64,000 nt of DNA from Coprinus comatus (GCA_034638255.1 JAWPGT010000035.1:183417-247416), one strand, 5' to 3'. Positions 48,459 to 62,094 are shown, counted from the first letter of the stretch. Numbers and translations: made by a program. Notes: generated by a model from the sequence alone, not told the origin.

Positions 48459-51400
48459 ATGTCTACCGAACACCATCCACCCGACGAGATGTTCGTCGAA
48501 GCCAATGCCCAGTCAACACGACAACAAAGTCCTACTAAGAGCGATACTCCCATGGCTACACCACCGCAACCACTATCGACCTATGACGCCCTCTTTGCCG
48601 AACTCAACCAGCGCCCTCATAATCCGGAGAGTTGGCGAAGACTTGTTGAGCTAGCAGAGTCCAGTGGTGATGCCGAAAAGGTCCGCGCGTCGTTTGATGC
48701 TCTGCTCAAACATTACCCGAATACCGTATGCTGTATCCTTCTTTTGCTTCCTATTCGTCCATTTTGACCTTTTTCTCGGTGTTTGTTCGTCTAGGCTACT
48801 GCGCAGATTGCATATATCAATTATTTCTTGAGTGATCAGGCGACTTTCACGGAAGCTGAAGGCTTATTCAAGAAATTTTTACGCTCTTCACCGTCAGTCG
48901 ATTTATGGAAGTTTTATCTTACTTATGTTCGGTGAGTTTGTCCGTTCTTGGGAAGGAAATTGCTAAACTTGACTTTGATAGACGTCTAAATACTGGCCAT
49001 GCCACCCGTGATGTTGTGAGGAAGTCTTATGAGTTTGCGCTCAACCATGTAGGACAGGACAAGGATAGTAGTGAAATCTGGTCGGACTTTATTCAATTCC
49101 TTAAATCTGGAGATGTGCGTCACCATATACTTTCTACAAGCCCGGTTTCTAAAACGTTGTGCATAGGCCACTACAACATGGGAAGATCAACAAAAAATGG
49201 ACGCTCTACGCAAAGTGTATCACCGAGCAGTGCAGATACCTCTGGACAATGTAGAGCGGCTATGGCAGGAACTAGAAAGTTTTGAAACGAATCTAAACAA
49301 GATTACCGCGAAAAAATTCATGGCCGATCTCTCACCAGCACATATGCAAGCACGAACAGTACTTCGTCAACTCACAAACCATTTAAGTGGTTTATTCCCA
49401 GTTTCCAAACCTATAAATCCGAATGGTCGACAAGATATTTGGCTCCCTTCGATACCAAAATTTGATCCTACAGAGCGAAGCCTTGTCGGTAAATGGAAAG
49501 CTTACCTCAAATGGGAAGAAAGCAATCCTCTTGAGATTGAAGAGAAAGACAAGACTACGTTGGTAACAAGACTTCAAGGTGTCTATCGAAAAGCAGTCAT
49601 TCGAATGCGATATTATTCTGAAATATGGTATGAAAACCTCGCTCATTTGAAGAAAACATCCGCCGACATCATTGTGATTTTTTGATACATTTTCTTTCTT
49701 TCGTCAAATCCGCCTTTTGTCTTTTTTGTGGTGATTTTTTCTTGCATTTTTTTCTTCTTTCTTTCTAGGTATATGGCGTACGTCTGGACAAATAGCGTTG
49801 GAAAGACGGATGAAGCTTTCTCAATACTCAAAGCTGGAATCGAAGCGAACCCGACTAGTTACCTTTTGCATTTTGCTTATGCCGAAGCTCAAGAAACAAG
49901 AAAAGAATTTACGGATGTTCATGCAACTTATGATAAATTTTTGAGTTCGCTTAGGAATGAACTTGAAGCTCTTGAAAAGAATATCAACTCGAACTCCTCA
50001 AACAATGTCAATACCAACAGCAATAATACCAATGGGAATGTGAATGGCGAAAATTCAAATAATGATGTTTCGATGATGGGGCCGAATAATACGCAACAGC
50101 AACAACAATCACAAGCTAACCCACAAGAGGTTAAAGAATTGGCAGAAAGGAGATCTGAGTACGGATTAGGTTATATCATGTACATGAGGTTTGGAAGAAG
50201 AGCGGAAGGTGTGAAATCATCTAGATCGATATTTGGTAAAGCGAGGAAGGATAGGTGGACTCCTTGGGAAGTGTATGAAGCTGCTGGTATGTTTATGTTT
50301 ATGTTTTGTGTTTCGTTCATTCAGTTGACGTAGTTTGGATGTAGCGTTGATGGAATATCATTGTTCTAATGATAAGAATGTTGCCAGTCGGATATTTGAG
50401 AAAGGGCTGGATGTGTTTAGTGACGAGATTGATTTTGTGTTGAGGTATCTTGGTTTTTTGATTTCGGTCAATGATGAGAATAGTAAGTGTTTTTATTTAT
50501 TTTATATTTATTTTATTTTATTTCATTGTATTTTTTATTGTTTTTTTTTTTTTTCTTTCTTTGCTATTACGAATATTTACGTGTTCTTTCTAGATGCGAG
50601 AGCATTGTTTGAGAGAATGGTACCAACGTTTAGTGCTGAACGTGCTAGACCTTTATGGGAACGTTGGGCAAGGTACGAATATCAATATGGTGATCTAGAA
50701 GCTGCACAAAAATTGGAAAAGAGAATTGCAGAGGTTTATCCAAATGGTACGATCTTATTCAAAAAAAAAAAACCCTAACACTACCTAACACTCATTGATT
50801 TATTTAATAGATCCACCAATTAAACGATTCGCACAAAGACACATTTATTTAGGATTGGACGCGATAGCTCAAAGGGATTTAGGATTTGCATTAGCAAGGA
50901 AAGAAAGTTCATCGTCTTCTTCAAGTGGTTTAGGTCGTAGTGAAACTTCAAATTCGTTATTTGTATCTTCACTTGGAGGAGTTTCTGGATCAGCTCAATC
51001 TCAATCTCAAAATTCAGGTTTGAATAAACGTGCTGGTTCACCTGATGTTTCTTCAGATCGACGTAGTCGTGGAGGAGGAGGTGGTGGTGGTGGAGGAGGG
51101 GATTATAAACGAGTTCGTTCAAGATCACCACTTTCAATAAGAGAACGTGAAAGAGAAAGAATGGAAAGAGCTGATAGAGAATTTGGTGTTGGACCTGGTA
51201 CCGGTGGGGGTGGTGGTGGTGGTGGTGGTGGAAGAGGGGATAGATGGGATGGACCAAGTGGTGGAGGTGGAGGTGGAGGTGGTGAGAGAGGTAGAAGAGG
51301 AAGATTTACTACTCCTCCACCTACTTCATCTTCTTCTACTAGTGGTTGGGAGAGAGATGGTGGAAGAGGACCACCACCTCAGTCAGGTAGAGGTGGGAGA

Positions 51401-51850
51401 GGTGGAGGTGGAGGTGGAGGTGATGATGATAAAGGAAAGGGAGTGGTTCTTCCCGGTGTTATTTCTTGGTTCATTGGAGAGTTGCCGACACCTGCTTCAT
51501 TTGATGGTGAGTTTCTTTTCTTCTCATTCGGTTGAGGATGTTGATGTTGATGTGGTTGGATTTTAGGACCGATATTTAGAACGGATGATTTGATGAATGT
51601 GTTTAGGAGTGCAGTTATTCCTAGTAGTACACCAAGAATGAAATCTCCACCTCCACCTCCTAGAAGTGGTACGTTTATAACTCTTTTTCTCTCCACCATC
51701 ACATCCGTTTTATCAAAGAGTGGAAATATTGATTGATCGTGTTTGTTTTGTTTTGTTTTGTGGTTAATAGGTGGCGGTAGACCACCTCCAGATTATGGAC
51801 CTTATCAAGGACCTGCGGGTGGTGGAGGAGGGAGAAGAGGACGATATTAA
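48459..51850 (+). CDS. RNA14: mRNA 3'-end processing factor Rna14/CstF77 (894 aa)
   Basis: Ten exons (48459-48725, 48795-48931, 48982-49114, 49167-49627, 49769-50286, 50345-50482, 50594-50746, 50811-51506, 51567-51668, 51771-51850) sum to 895 codons. The protein is a HAT-repeat scaffold of cleavage factor [46 protein letters not shown], then [16 protein letters not shown]-like and [22 protein letters not shown], then [13 protein letters not shown] and [19 protein letters not shown]. The C-terminal 300 residues carry long Gly runs, RS/RE-rich steps and the conserved monkeytail-like [17 protein letters not shown]. Asn-rich low complexity occurs near 49985-50060. Upstream in-frame ATGs at 48390 and 48417 leave the start uncertain. 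It would act with Hrp1 (encoded at 14679-16728) in poly(A)-site selection. Confidence 0.92.
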
Positions 51851-53813
51851 AACAAGGCTTCAGGCTCTCTTGTGGAGTTTTTTTTTTTTTTAATCATTAC
51901 TTGTGTTGGCGCGAAAATTCTAGAGCCAATGAATATGAATGGTGAATGGATCTCCGAGATTTCGGTTGGAGTTTTTTTTTGTGTGGAGAGAAAGTAGGAT
52001 GAGGATGAGATATGATGATGATGATGACGTTGAGATGGGGGGACGGGGTGGATGGTTTTCTTTTGATGAGATAAAGATGAACGAACTAGGTATGGAATAA
52101 ATGGTTGCAAAAATGTTTGTCTTTTTCTTCTTTTCCATTATTAGGTTTTGGAGAAGTGAGGGTGAGAGTGAGGATTTGGGCGTTGTGTTTTGGTTTTTGA
52201 GGAGCGGTGGAGAGTGGAGGTGGGTGTGTGAGGGAATGAATGGACTGTTCAGGTTTCAAGAGTTTTACTACGTAGATACATACACACTCACATACATATA
52301 TATACATACATACATCTTTGACTTTTTTTCTTTTTTTTTTTTATATACTATTTTTCGGGTTTTGCATTTATGATATTTGCATACATAGTTTTGAATCGGT
52401 TTTATTTTATTTTATTTCTTTTTGTATTATCAATTATCAAGTCGGTCATTTTTTCAATACATTTTTTTTCTTCCTTTATGTGTGTGTATATATGTGTGTG
52501 GGTTGGATTTGTCCAAGCTACAAGAAGGGAGCCAGAACTAGTCGGGTTGAAGAGATCAAAAAAAGATACCAAAGATACCAAATAAACCAAAGATATGTCT
52601 GAATTTCATGGTCAAAAAAGAGGGAAAAGACAAATCATTGTCCACCTACCGTGCCCTGTACAGACTTCATCCTGACTTGGCGCGCATTTTGGTATTGTTA
52701 TAGTTACTTACTGGTGGCTAGTGTAAGTTGTCGGATTATGATGTATTGTAATAATTATATTGTATTCAAAGTTGTGTTATTTTTGGTCATGATTTCTGTA
52801 CCTAGTAGATTGAAATAATGTATGTATGGTATACAGTTGATCACTGATTGTATTTGTTTGAATGAGATTTAGATTTAATTTTCTAGGAGTATGACGAGGA
52901 CATCTTTGTCTTTTGGCATCATTAATAATTCTGCATCGAATGTGACCTATTTTTAAAAAAAAAAAAAGTGAAATGTAGAGATTTGGGATGTTTATTGAGA
53001 TATTAAAATGGTTGGGGTAGTGTCTTTATTATTTACCTTTTTTTGTCGTTTTGCAGCTCTTAGAGTTCCATTTAAAGCTTCCACTGTTTTGGATGATGAT
53101 TAGTTAGAAAGAGAGAGAGAGAGAGAAAGGTATTGTGTTATAGATTAAGTAAACGTACATGTGTTTGCGGTTTTGTCGAATAAGATACCATATGAAACGG
53201 TATATTTACCATCTGAAGTTTGAGTACCGTAATCTTTGATAGCTTCTACATATATCATATATATAATATTGTTATAGCAGATTTAGTGAAGCGTTTGATG
53301 ATACTAGGGTTTTGACGTACGTTTGAGAATGTCGATTTCACCTGAGATGTTCATGGTAGATCTTAGTTATGATCTTATCTATACCGAATAAGGGGTACAT
53401 GATGTATGTTTGGTGTGTTTGTAAATGTTTGAATTACAAAGTGATAAAGTTGAAACCAAATGAAGGGTTATAAATCAAATGTCTACGCTCCTCCCTTCGG
53501 ATTCCGCTTCGATTGCAGTTGGTAAAAGTAATTAAAGAAAAAAGTTGTTGTAAGAATGTGTATTAGGTTCCAGGACTGATTTTTGAGGAATGATGTTTTT
53601 ATTTTATTTAGAAAGTTGAAAAGTTGGCCGACTTTTTTTAAATTTATTTGTGTGACAGAAGACTTGACAGGGTCGTCCGAAGCTTAGAGTTCTTCGGGAT
53701 CATTTTGGGGGGAACCGTACATCACTCCAATCCCATCACCACTACCACTACCACTACCGTCACCACCACGACTACCACCACACACTACAGCTACAACCTG
53801 TGGATTGTGCAAG
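51851..53813. other. About 2 kb intergenic, low-complexity, no gene seen
   Basis: AT- and T-rich sequence. It contains short tandem repeats: a catacata tract at about 52275-52315, T runs at 52323-52340, an A run at about 52953-52966, gagagagaga at about 53111-53128, and a ccactaccact tract just upstream of the next gene. Frames here (for example 52101-52602) are Phe/Tyr-rich shadows. No protein or RNA gene recognised. Confidence 0.55.
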
Positions 53814-56800
53814 ATGAATAGCAATGGGAATGGAGATGTGGATGAAGAGTCTTTACCTGCTGTTCAGAGTTTGCGTTCCAAGTTTGAACAATTGGCGGTG
53901 GATACATCGACATCGATAAAGAAGACTACAAGCTCTGAAGGACTAAACACAAGACTACGACCTTCAATCTCTTCTTCTGACCTCAAAGTACCTACTACCA
54001 ATACCAATACCATTACCAAAAGGACACCACCACCTCCACCTCCTCCGCGTTTGAACAGACCTTCGCCTTCCCCTATTTCTTCGAGATCACCTTCACCTAT
54101 GCCTGCACTTGTAACACCTGGTAGTGGATCTGGTATTGGTATGGAAACAGGAGAGAGGGATGAAGGAGGGTTGTCGGGTGTTTCGGTACTCAAGAATAAA
54201 TTGTAAGTATTTCTTTTAAATATTATAATGTTGTGTGTGTGTTTTTACACTGGTTGTCTTCATAGTGAATCACCTAGGCAATCTCCTCGGCCGAGTATCA
54301 GCGTAGATTCATCAAAGCCAATTTTACCTCCTCGTCCCCTGATTTCAGTGTCTCCGAGTAATACTAATTATGAACCTTCTTCATCAACACATTCTTCGCC
54401 AACTCCACAACATCATAGACCCCCTCCACCTCCACCTCCACCAAGATCACGTAGTCCATTACCTCTTCTTGTTGATGTTGATGATGATGATATGGGTGCT
54501 ATTAGGTCTCGCTTGTGAGTTGTCTCTTTTTCTTTATCCCCTTTTTTGTAGAGGGTTTATGTTGAGATGATGGTTTAGATCACCAGTTCCGAATCCTTCT
54601 TCTCGACAACAATCCATTTCTACTCCTACAACGACAAAAGTCAAACCTGCTGTTCCTCCACGACCAACTTTTAAACTTGTCGAATCCCCTCAATCTTCAT
54701 TGGACACTTTTAATACATTCTATTCCAATCCAAATCCCAATTCCACACATACCCATACGCCTACACAGACAAAGGCAACCACTTTTACATATAATGTGGT
54801 TACAAGTCCGGATTCAATGTCATCTTTGCCAATATCACCTGCACCTGCTATTCCTGCTAGAAGAAGACGTACTTCGGATGTTTCGATTGGTTCTTTGTCT
54901 ACTTCAAGTCTTAATGAATTTGATTCATTGGTTACTCCTATTGTACCAACCCCAACCCCAACATCCCTATCTACATCCACATCCACGCCCACGTCCACAT
55001 CCATATCCAATTATAAATCTAAATCCGACTCTACAATAACAACGATGTCGACGAATCCTATAATGAAATCGAAAATACTTCCACCTCCTCCGCCAAGACA
55101 TCGAAGTACTCTATCACCCCCTTCTAGTGCTACTTTCAATAATAATAATAGTAGTAGTAGTACTAGTGGGAGTAGTGTTGGTGGTAGTAGTGGGAGTGGT
55201 GATGGGATTGGGATGGTTCATGGGTTATCAGGTTCTTCTTCGTCTTCTGGTTTTAGTTCTGGTTCTGGTACTGGTACTGGGTCAACGTTAGGATATGGGT
55301 ATTCGGGTTTACCTCCACCACCACCGCAACATTCACAGTCACAGTCACATTCGCATTCGCATTCGACATCGTCTTCTGGATCTGGGTCTTCTGGGTATTT
55401 AGGTTTACCATTACCGCCTCCACCTCAACTTTCACTTTCGCATTCGCATACACCTCCACCTTTACCTACTCGAAGAATTGTAGGAGGAGGTGAAGAACAA
55501 GTTCAAAATCAAGGTCAAGGTCAAGGTCAAAGTAGTGGTGGTGTGATTTTGAAATCACCTCGTATACCACCTCCACCTCCACCTCCACCTCCTCCAGTTA
55601 TTTCAGCTTCTTCACCTATTCCTGTTACTCCTATTCCTATTACTGCTGCTGCTACTCCTGCTGCTGCTACTCCTGCTGCTGCTACTCCTGCTGCTACGAC
55701 TACTACGGGACCATCAATGACAATAGAAACGGATCGAAAGTTTTTACCACCGCCTGTTAGGATTATTGGGTTAGGTGATAAAGTACCTGTTCTTAGAAAA
55801 CAACAACAACAACAACGAAGAGGACAAGGGAGAGAATTGGAATCGGATGAAGATGAAGATGAAGATGAATATGGGTATGAAGATGCGGATGAGGATATTT
55901 TGAATTCTAATACCAATACCAATACCAATACCAATATCAACGCCAACACCAACACCAACACCAACACCAACACCAATACCAATACCAACACCAATGCGAC
56001 TACGGGTACGGGTGGGAATGGTGGAATTGATAATATACCAGATTCAAGTCAATCTTTTAGAAGACCTCCAATATTCTCGAGCTCAGGTTTAGATTCGGAT
56101 ATGAATACGAAAATTCAAGTTCATCCGTATAATGGAATTTGTGTGAGTTGGGGATCTGTTGTTGTTACTGGGTATGGTCATTTTGTTAAGGTTTATGATG
56201 TTGAGAATGGAAATGGTAGTGCATATGGAAGTGGAGAAGAGGTTGGGGTTTTGGATGTTAGAGAATTGGGATTTGGATTTGGTGTTGGTGTTGCCACGTT
56301 AGGAACAACGGGGACAGTAGGAACAGGAGTAGGAGGAGGAGGGGTAGGAGGGGGAGGGGTAGGGAAGGATTGGAAAGTTAGTGCACTTGAATTTCGGATT
56401 TTAGGTTCTGGTTCTTCGAATGCAAAAGGAACAGGAATATCGAAACTGAAAAAGAAATTGAGACCGGTGTTATGGATTGGAACTAAAGAAGGAAGTTTAT
56501 TTGAAGTTGATGTTATGTGTATGTTACCCCACTTTACAACAGGAAGAGGAAGAGGAAGAGGAAGAGGAGGTGGGATGGGAGGGAAAGGGATAGTTAGAGC
56601 AATGAGATTGAATGCTCATGCTTTTCCTATTTCTCATATATTTAGGTATGGAAGGAAGATGGTTAGTTTGGATGAATCTGGGAAAACTTTAATTTTTTCA
56701 AATGGTTTTGGTAGTGGTGGCGGTGGCGGTGATGAGGATGATGAGGATGAGGATTATGATGAATACGAGTACGATGAATATGAAGATAATGATGAAGGGG

Positions 56801-59350
56801 AGAGGGGGAGAGGGGTTGAAGGTGATTGGGAGTTTTTAGGTGTAGGTGTAGGCGTAGGCGTAGGTGGACAAGGAAGAAGACAAGGAAAAGGAACTGGGAA
56901 GGTACCTTTATTGAATTCTCAACCTAGAGTGGTACGTACCACTGAAAAACAAGAATTTGTGAAATTGTTGGATGGGAAGTTATGGACTGCTACTAGAACT
57001 GAAACGTCTTCTTCATATCCTCCCTCATCAACACATCCTCATTCTCATTCTCATTCACATACTCTACATTCAACTCATACCCAGGGACACGGACATGGAC
57101 ATGGACATGGGTACGGATATCAAAAATTACCGATTATAAGGATTTATGATATATTCAATCCAAATTCAACCATGGGTATTGGAAGGTCTTTGTTACCTTG
57201 TTCTCATGTTGGTTCTGTTACTTGTGCTACTATGGTTCCTACTAATCCTGGGTTTGTGTATGTTGGTCATGAGGAGGGATATATTTCGATTTGGGATTTT
57301 AATCATAATGGATTTGCTAACGACGTTAATGTTGTGGAAGTCGATCAAGATCCATCACAATCCCAATCCCAAAATCAAAATCAAACAACGTACCCGAAGT
57401 GTATAGAAGTTTTAAAAATTGGGAGTTCGGATGTATTGTGTGTTGAAGGTGTTAATGATAGATTATGGGTTGGTGGAAGGAATGGTGTTATTAGAGCTTT
57501 TGAAGTTGTTTCGAGACCTTGGATTGAAACGAATTGTTGGGTTGCTCATCAAGGTGTACCGGTTTTAAGGTTGAATGTTAATGTTGGTGGAGTCGTTGGT
57601 TGGGTTGGTAATAATGATAATGATAATAATAAAGAGGGGAGAGGGAGAGGGAGGCTGTGTGTTGTTAGTGTTGGAAGAGATGAGTGTGTTAGGATTTGGG
57701 ATGGGTTGTTGGGTGTTGATTGGATTGGTACGTTTCTTTTTCTTTTTCTACTTCCTGCTGTTATGTAGTACATATATTGATGAGGTTTACAGAAAAAGAA
57801 GTCCAAAAACAAGAAAGAGAGTATAGTTCGTATAGAACTTTATCACTTTTACTGGTTTCTTGGAATTGTGATTCCGCAAAACCGGATTCGTTGATTGGAG
57901 ATGCTATTAATATGGATTTTTTACCTTCGGTATTGAATTCTTATTCATCTTTATCCTCTCCCTCTCCCTCTCCCTCTTCATCTTCCTCTGCTTCTATATC
58001 ATCAACGATGACAACTTCACAAACACCCGATATAATCGCATTTGGATTTCAAGAAGTTATAGATTTGGAATCGAGAAAAATGACGGCTAAAAATGTGTTG
58101 TTGGGAGGATCGAAATCTGGTTTGAAAGTTAAAGCGAAATCGAAATTTGGGTCGTTGAAAAAAGATAAAGATAAAGGGAAAGGTGGAGGTGGAGGTGGAG
58201 ATAAATTTAAGGATTCAGAGTTTAGAAAAAGAAAGTTGGATGAATTTGGGAGTGGGGTTAATGAATTTGGGAATGGGAATGGGATTAGTGAGAAAGTGAC
58301 TGGAGCGTATAAGAGGTGGTTTGATAAGTTGTCTGCTGAGGTTAGGTGTTTGGAAAATAGTAGTTTGCAAATAGGAGGAGGAGGAGGAGGAGGAGGAGGG
58401 AGGTATACGGCTGTTCATACAGAGAATTTGGTGGGACTTTTTAGTTGTATTTTTGTCAAGGAGAAAGAGAGAGAGATGTTGAAGGATGGAGCGGTTACTA
58501 CCGTTAAAAGAGGTATGGGTGGTAGGTATGGGAATAAGGTAATTATTTTTTCTTTCAACTTTTGTGATATGCTAACGTTTATCATTTTTTGGAATTTGTT
58601 AGGGAGGAATTGTTGCGAGATTTGTGATTGGAGATTCTTCGATTTGTATTATTAATTGTCATTTGGCTGCTGGGCAAAATGCGGTTAGGAGGAGAAATGC
58701 GGATGCTGCGGGATTGTTGGAAGAAAAAGAGGTTTTTCCGATTGGTGATCAGGCGTTAGCTTATGTTGGTGGTGGTGATGGTTCAATGGTTTTAGATCAT
58801 GAAATCGTTTTCGTAAGTCCCCCTTTTCAATCCATTTTGCTAATACCTGAGTTTTTTTTTCTAGTTCCATGGTGATTTGAATTATCGAATAGATCAGAGA
58901 AGAGATGCGATTATAGCTGCTGTGAAAGCCCGTGATCTATCATCATTATACGTTCACGATCAACTGTTGCGCGAAATCAAATTTAATCGAGGATTCAGAT
59001 TACGTGGATTCCAAGAAGGAAAACTTACTTTCGATCCAACATATAAATATGATCGAAGATCAAACGAATATGATTCTTCGGAAAAACATAGAGCGCCAGC
59101 TTGGTGTGATAGGATTTTATGGAAATCAAGAATACCAGGGAGAGTTAGGTTGTTGGAGTATAGAAGGTATGAAGTGGATGTTAGTGATCATAGACCGGTT
59201 TCGGCACTTTTTGAAGTGGAAGTAAAAAGTGTGGATATGGAGAGGAGGGGGTGGGTTAGAAGATATGTAGAAGAGAGATGGGTGGAGGAGGAAGAAAGGT
59301 TGGTAGGTTTTGTGAAGCAGTTTTATTTGGATCAGAAAGTGTTGGTTTGA
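53814..59350 (+). CDS. Inositol polyphosphate 5-phosphatase with large disordered and WD-like N-terminal region (1742 aa)
   Basis: Exons 53814-54202, 54266-54514, 54579-57727, 57793-58538, 58603-58812 and 58865-59350 sum to 1743 codons. The first 450 residues are Ser/Pro/Thr-rich with many PPPPP blocks. A beta-propeller-like region follows (VYDVENG, VLWIGTKEGSLFEVDV, YVGHEEGYISIWDF, RLWVGGRNGVIRAFEV, GRDECVRIWDG). The C-terminal catalytic domain has FGFQEVIDLESRKMTAKN, CIINCHLAAGQ, FHGDLNYRID, APAWCDRILWKS and VSDHRPVSALF, the signature of 5-phosphatases acting on phosphoinositides. This propeller-plus-phosphatase layout is known from fungal members. Long Gly, Asn-Thr and Ser repeats inflate the length well beyond the conserved core. 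All catalytic motifs are intact. Confidence 0.9.
55910..55994 (+). repeat. Coding minisatellite: (Asn-Thr)n tract in the 5-phosphatase
   Basis: The unit aataccaacacc-like 6-mer (Asn-Thr) is repeated about 14 times with silent variation (aat/aac, acc). It encodes a pure NT tract with one NI and one NA step. The length is in frame and probably polymorphic. Confidence 0.85.
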
Positions 59351-59626
59351 ATTTTCTTTTATGTACATTGGACTTTTTGTGCGGTTTTTTATATATTTTT
59401 TTTTCTTTTGGGGCTGTTGAATTGACTAGGACTAGATATGGACAAATAAATAGGGCTTGGTTCTTAATGTGTACCTGTAAATAAAACATACTTCGAAGCA
59501 CTTTTAAAGAGATGTCTTTAATTAGATCGTGTGACACTCAGCCCTATTATTTGCTGACAAGACAATTCGGGTCGTATTCGCTTAAAGGTTACTCCGGTAC
59601 AATACCCTAAAGCTGACTCTCCAACA

Positions 59627-61841
59627 ATGTCCTCGGCCGCTGTGATTGCGGTCAAACCACCAGGCCCTTGGAGTACATCTAGACTTGTAGTCCTCTTCTC
59701 ATCGTTGCTGGTTTGCTTGGCTTCTGGAACGAATTATGTGAGTCATTTGTTAGCCAGAACATGTGGGGGTGTGTTGTTATTTATGCGGGGTAAACTGATC
59801 GCTCTGTTTCTTTTCTTTTTCGTAGGTGTACTCTGGTGTGTGATGAAAATGGGAAGAAGTGATGTCAATTTTGGGTGCTGATAAGGTTTAGCTTGGGCAC
59901 CACAGTTGGGAGCGAAACTCAAGATAACACATACCCAACTGAATATATTAGCTTTGTCGGGTAATGGTACGTCCCAACAATCCAATTCTTCTCATCCGAC
60001 ATATACCGATATACTGACATTCTGGTCTCCATTATAGTCGGCGTGTATAGTAGTGGACCGATATGGGGAAGAATCGTGGATAAGAGAGGTCCACGTATAC
60101 CTTTCATCGGCGCCTTTGTGTTCTTGTTTGTTGGTTATTCGGGTATTAAGTGGTTTTTTGATAATGGATTGTCAGAAGGAGAAACGACGATAAGTGGTTT
60201 AGCATTTGCGGTTATGATCGTTTGTAGTTGGATGACTGGTTCTGGTGGAAATGGTGGATTGACTGGTTCGGTAAATTCGACAGCGAAATCGTTTCCTGAT
60301 AAGATGGTACGTCTCTTTTGGCTTCTTTGCTCTCATGTTTACTTACTTAAACATTATGGATTAATAATTCGTGGTCATGTAGAGAGCGACCGTGACAGGA
60401 ATTGTTATTGGTGGATTTGGATTATCGGCATTTTTATTCTCGACAATGGCTCATGTCGCATATGCTGGGAATACATCTGCATTCTTGGAAATTCTGGCAT
60501 TTGGAACGGCTTTACCAATGGTTCTAGGATTTTTCTTCGTCAGGCCTATACCTCTCCCAGCGGTCACAGATGATTCAAATCCAAGCGGAGGAAGGAGTAC
60601 TAGTATTGAAGTTACTTCGAGTTCTACACCGTTAATGGAAGATCATGAAGCTAGGACAAGGTTGCTTAGTGGCGATAGGGATATGGAGATGGATGAATCC
60701 GAGTCGGAGCTAGAACATGGCCAACAGGAAAGGCTGAGGAGGTCTGCTTCTCGTAATTCAAGGTTGAGCATGGCGGATGTGGGGTTGCCAAATGTGTTTG
60801 GGAGTGCGTTGTGGCGGAGTAGTGATTTTTGGTTGTTGTTTACAATGCTTTCTCTTCGTAAGTACGATTCCTGGGTCATATATTCCTCTGATACTTAATA
60901 TGCGTTTAGTGAGTGGAACAGGGCTCATGTGTGAGTAATCTTACTTCTATGACCCATTGTCCTTGTTCATTCTTTTAACAAATTGTGGTTTTCTAGACAT
61001 CAACAATGTTGGTGCAATGTCACAAACCTTATACGCAAAGGGAAGCACCAAATACGATGAGGTTGAAGCTGCTCAATGGCAAGCTACGCAAGTATCCGCT
61101 ATTAGTGTGATGAATTTTTTGGGTCGCATCATTATCGGTAAGCTCATACATTCACATCTAACACTCCCACTTTTCATTAATGTATGAATCACATACAGGT
61201 ATTACTTCAGACACAATCAAGAATAGACTCAAACTACCTCGTTCTTATTGTCTTGTTTTGGTTTCTTTCGGCGTTTTCTTGTCACAAGTTACTGCAGCGA
61301 ATGTAAACGAAATAGGAGGATTATGGTTAGCCAGCTCATTACTTGGATTATCCTATGGAAGTGTATTTTCGTTGTTCCCACTAATGACTATAGAATGGTT
61401 TGGATTGCGTGAGTCCACCTTTATTTTTTTCTCTTAAAATGTCCACGACTGATAATTGATGGATGATTTTTTTTATTAGCTCATTTTTCCGAAAATTGGG
61501 GATATTGTTCTTTAGCGCCGATGATAGCAGGAAATATCTTCATGATAATTTTCGGTCGAAATCTCGATGCGCATGAAGCTAAATCATCATTACCACAACC
61601 ATCAACTCCTATTACAACCCCAACTAATTCAAGTTTAGAGGCAGATATACCGAAATGTTTAGATGGAAAGCAATGTTATGTTGCGGCTTTATACTTGACC
61701 ATAGGTATGACTTTTATTTGCATTTTATTGAGTATTTGGGCTGCCTGGAGAGATAAGAGAAGATTGAATGGGGATGGGAAGGGTAACGGTAAGAGGATTG
61801 GAAGGTATAGAAGTCTTAGTGGAGAGAGTCTTATCGAATAG
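59627..61841 (+). CDS. MFS transporter, MCH1/nodulin-like type (559 aa)
   Basis: Nine exons (59627-59737, 59826-59835, 59886-59966, 60038-60306, 60383-60857, 60910-60930, 60997-61137, 61199-61408, 61480-61841) sum to 560 codons. Features are RLVVLFSSLLVCLASGTNYVYSG for TM1, LSGNVGVYSSGPIWGRIVDKRGPR (the MFS signature), and a TM pair around GLAFAVMIVCSW and GIVIGGFGLSAFLF. A long hydrophilic Ser/Glu loop (about 60550-60780) separates the two halves. NVGAMSQTLY, NFLGRIIIGITSD and GLSYGSVFSLFPLMTIEWFG follow. Yeast Mch1 is a monocarboxylate-permease homologue with no proven carboxylate transport, located at the vacuole; the substrate is unknown. Exon 2 has only 10 bases and exon 6 only 21, both needed to keep TM continuity. 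Confidence 0.88.
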
Positions 61842-62094
61842 AATGACAAATATCATATTATGGACGAAGCATTTTGCTTAACCAGAACGGAAAAAAAAAA
61901 ACTATCCTACTACAGATTACACAGACATACAGGTAATAATGCGAATTACAACATGAATAGGTTGACTACACAATATCTATAGCCTCGAAGTAAATACCTC
62001 TGCCATGGGATTATTGACTTAATGGACACGTCTTTTAACCATCGAAAAAAGTGCCTTGTAAAATTTCTGTTTGTAATGCGATATGTTTCTTAAG

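Noticed and set aside
49960..50120. Asn-rich segment of Rna14 considered as a prion-like domain
   Set aside because: Too short (about 45 residues) and interrupted; noted only as low complexity.
51850..53800. Several 60-110 codon frames in the 2 kb gap
   Set aside because: Phe/Tyr/Leu-rich translations of T-rich DNA, no splice structure, no motifs.
55910..55994. Regular repeats that could suggest a CRISPR-like or satellite array
   Set aside because: The repeats are 6-bp codon pairs inside an open frame with no spacers.
54720..56000. Long minus-strand open frames opposite the 5-phosphatase (for example 55527-55994) and opposite the HRP1 tail
   Set aside because: Shadows of low-complexity coding sequence; Val/Gly or Pro/Ile runs only, and the plus-strand gene explains them.
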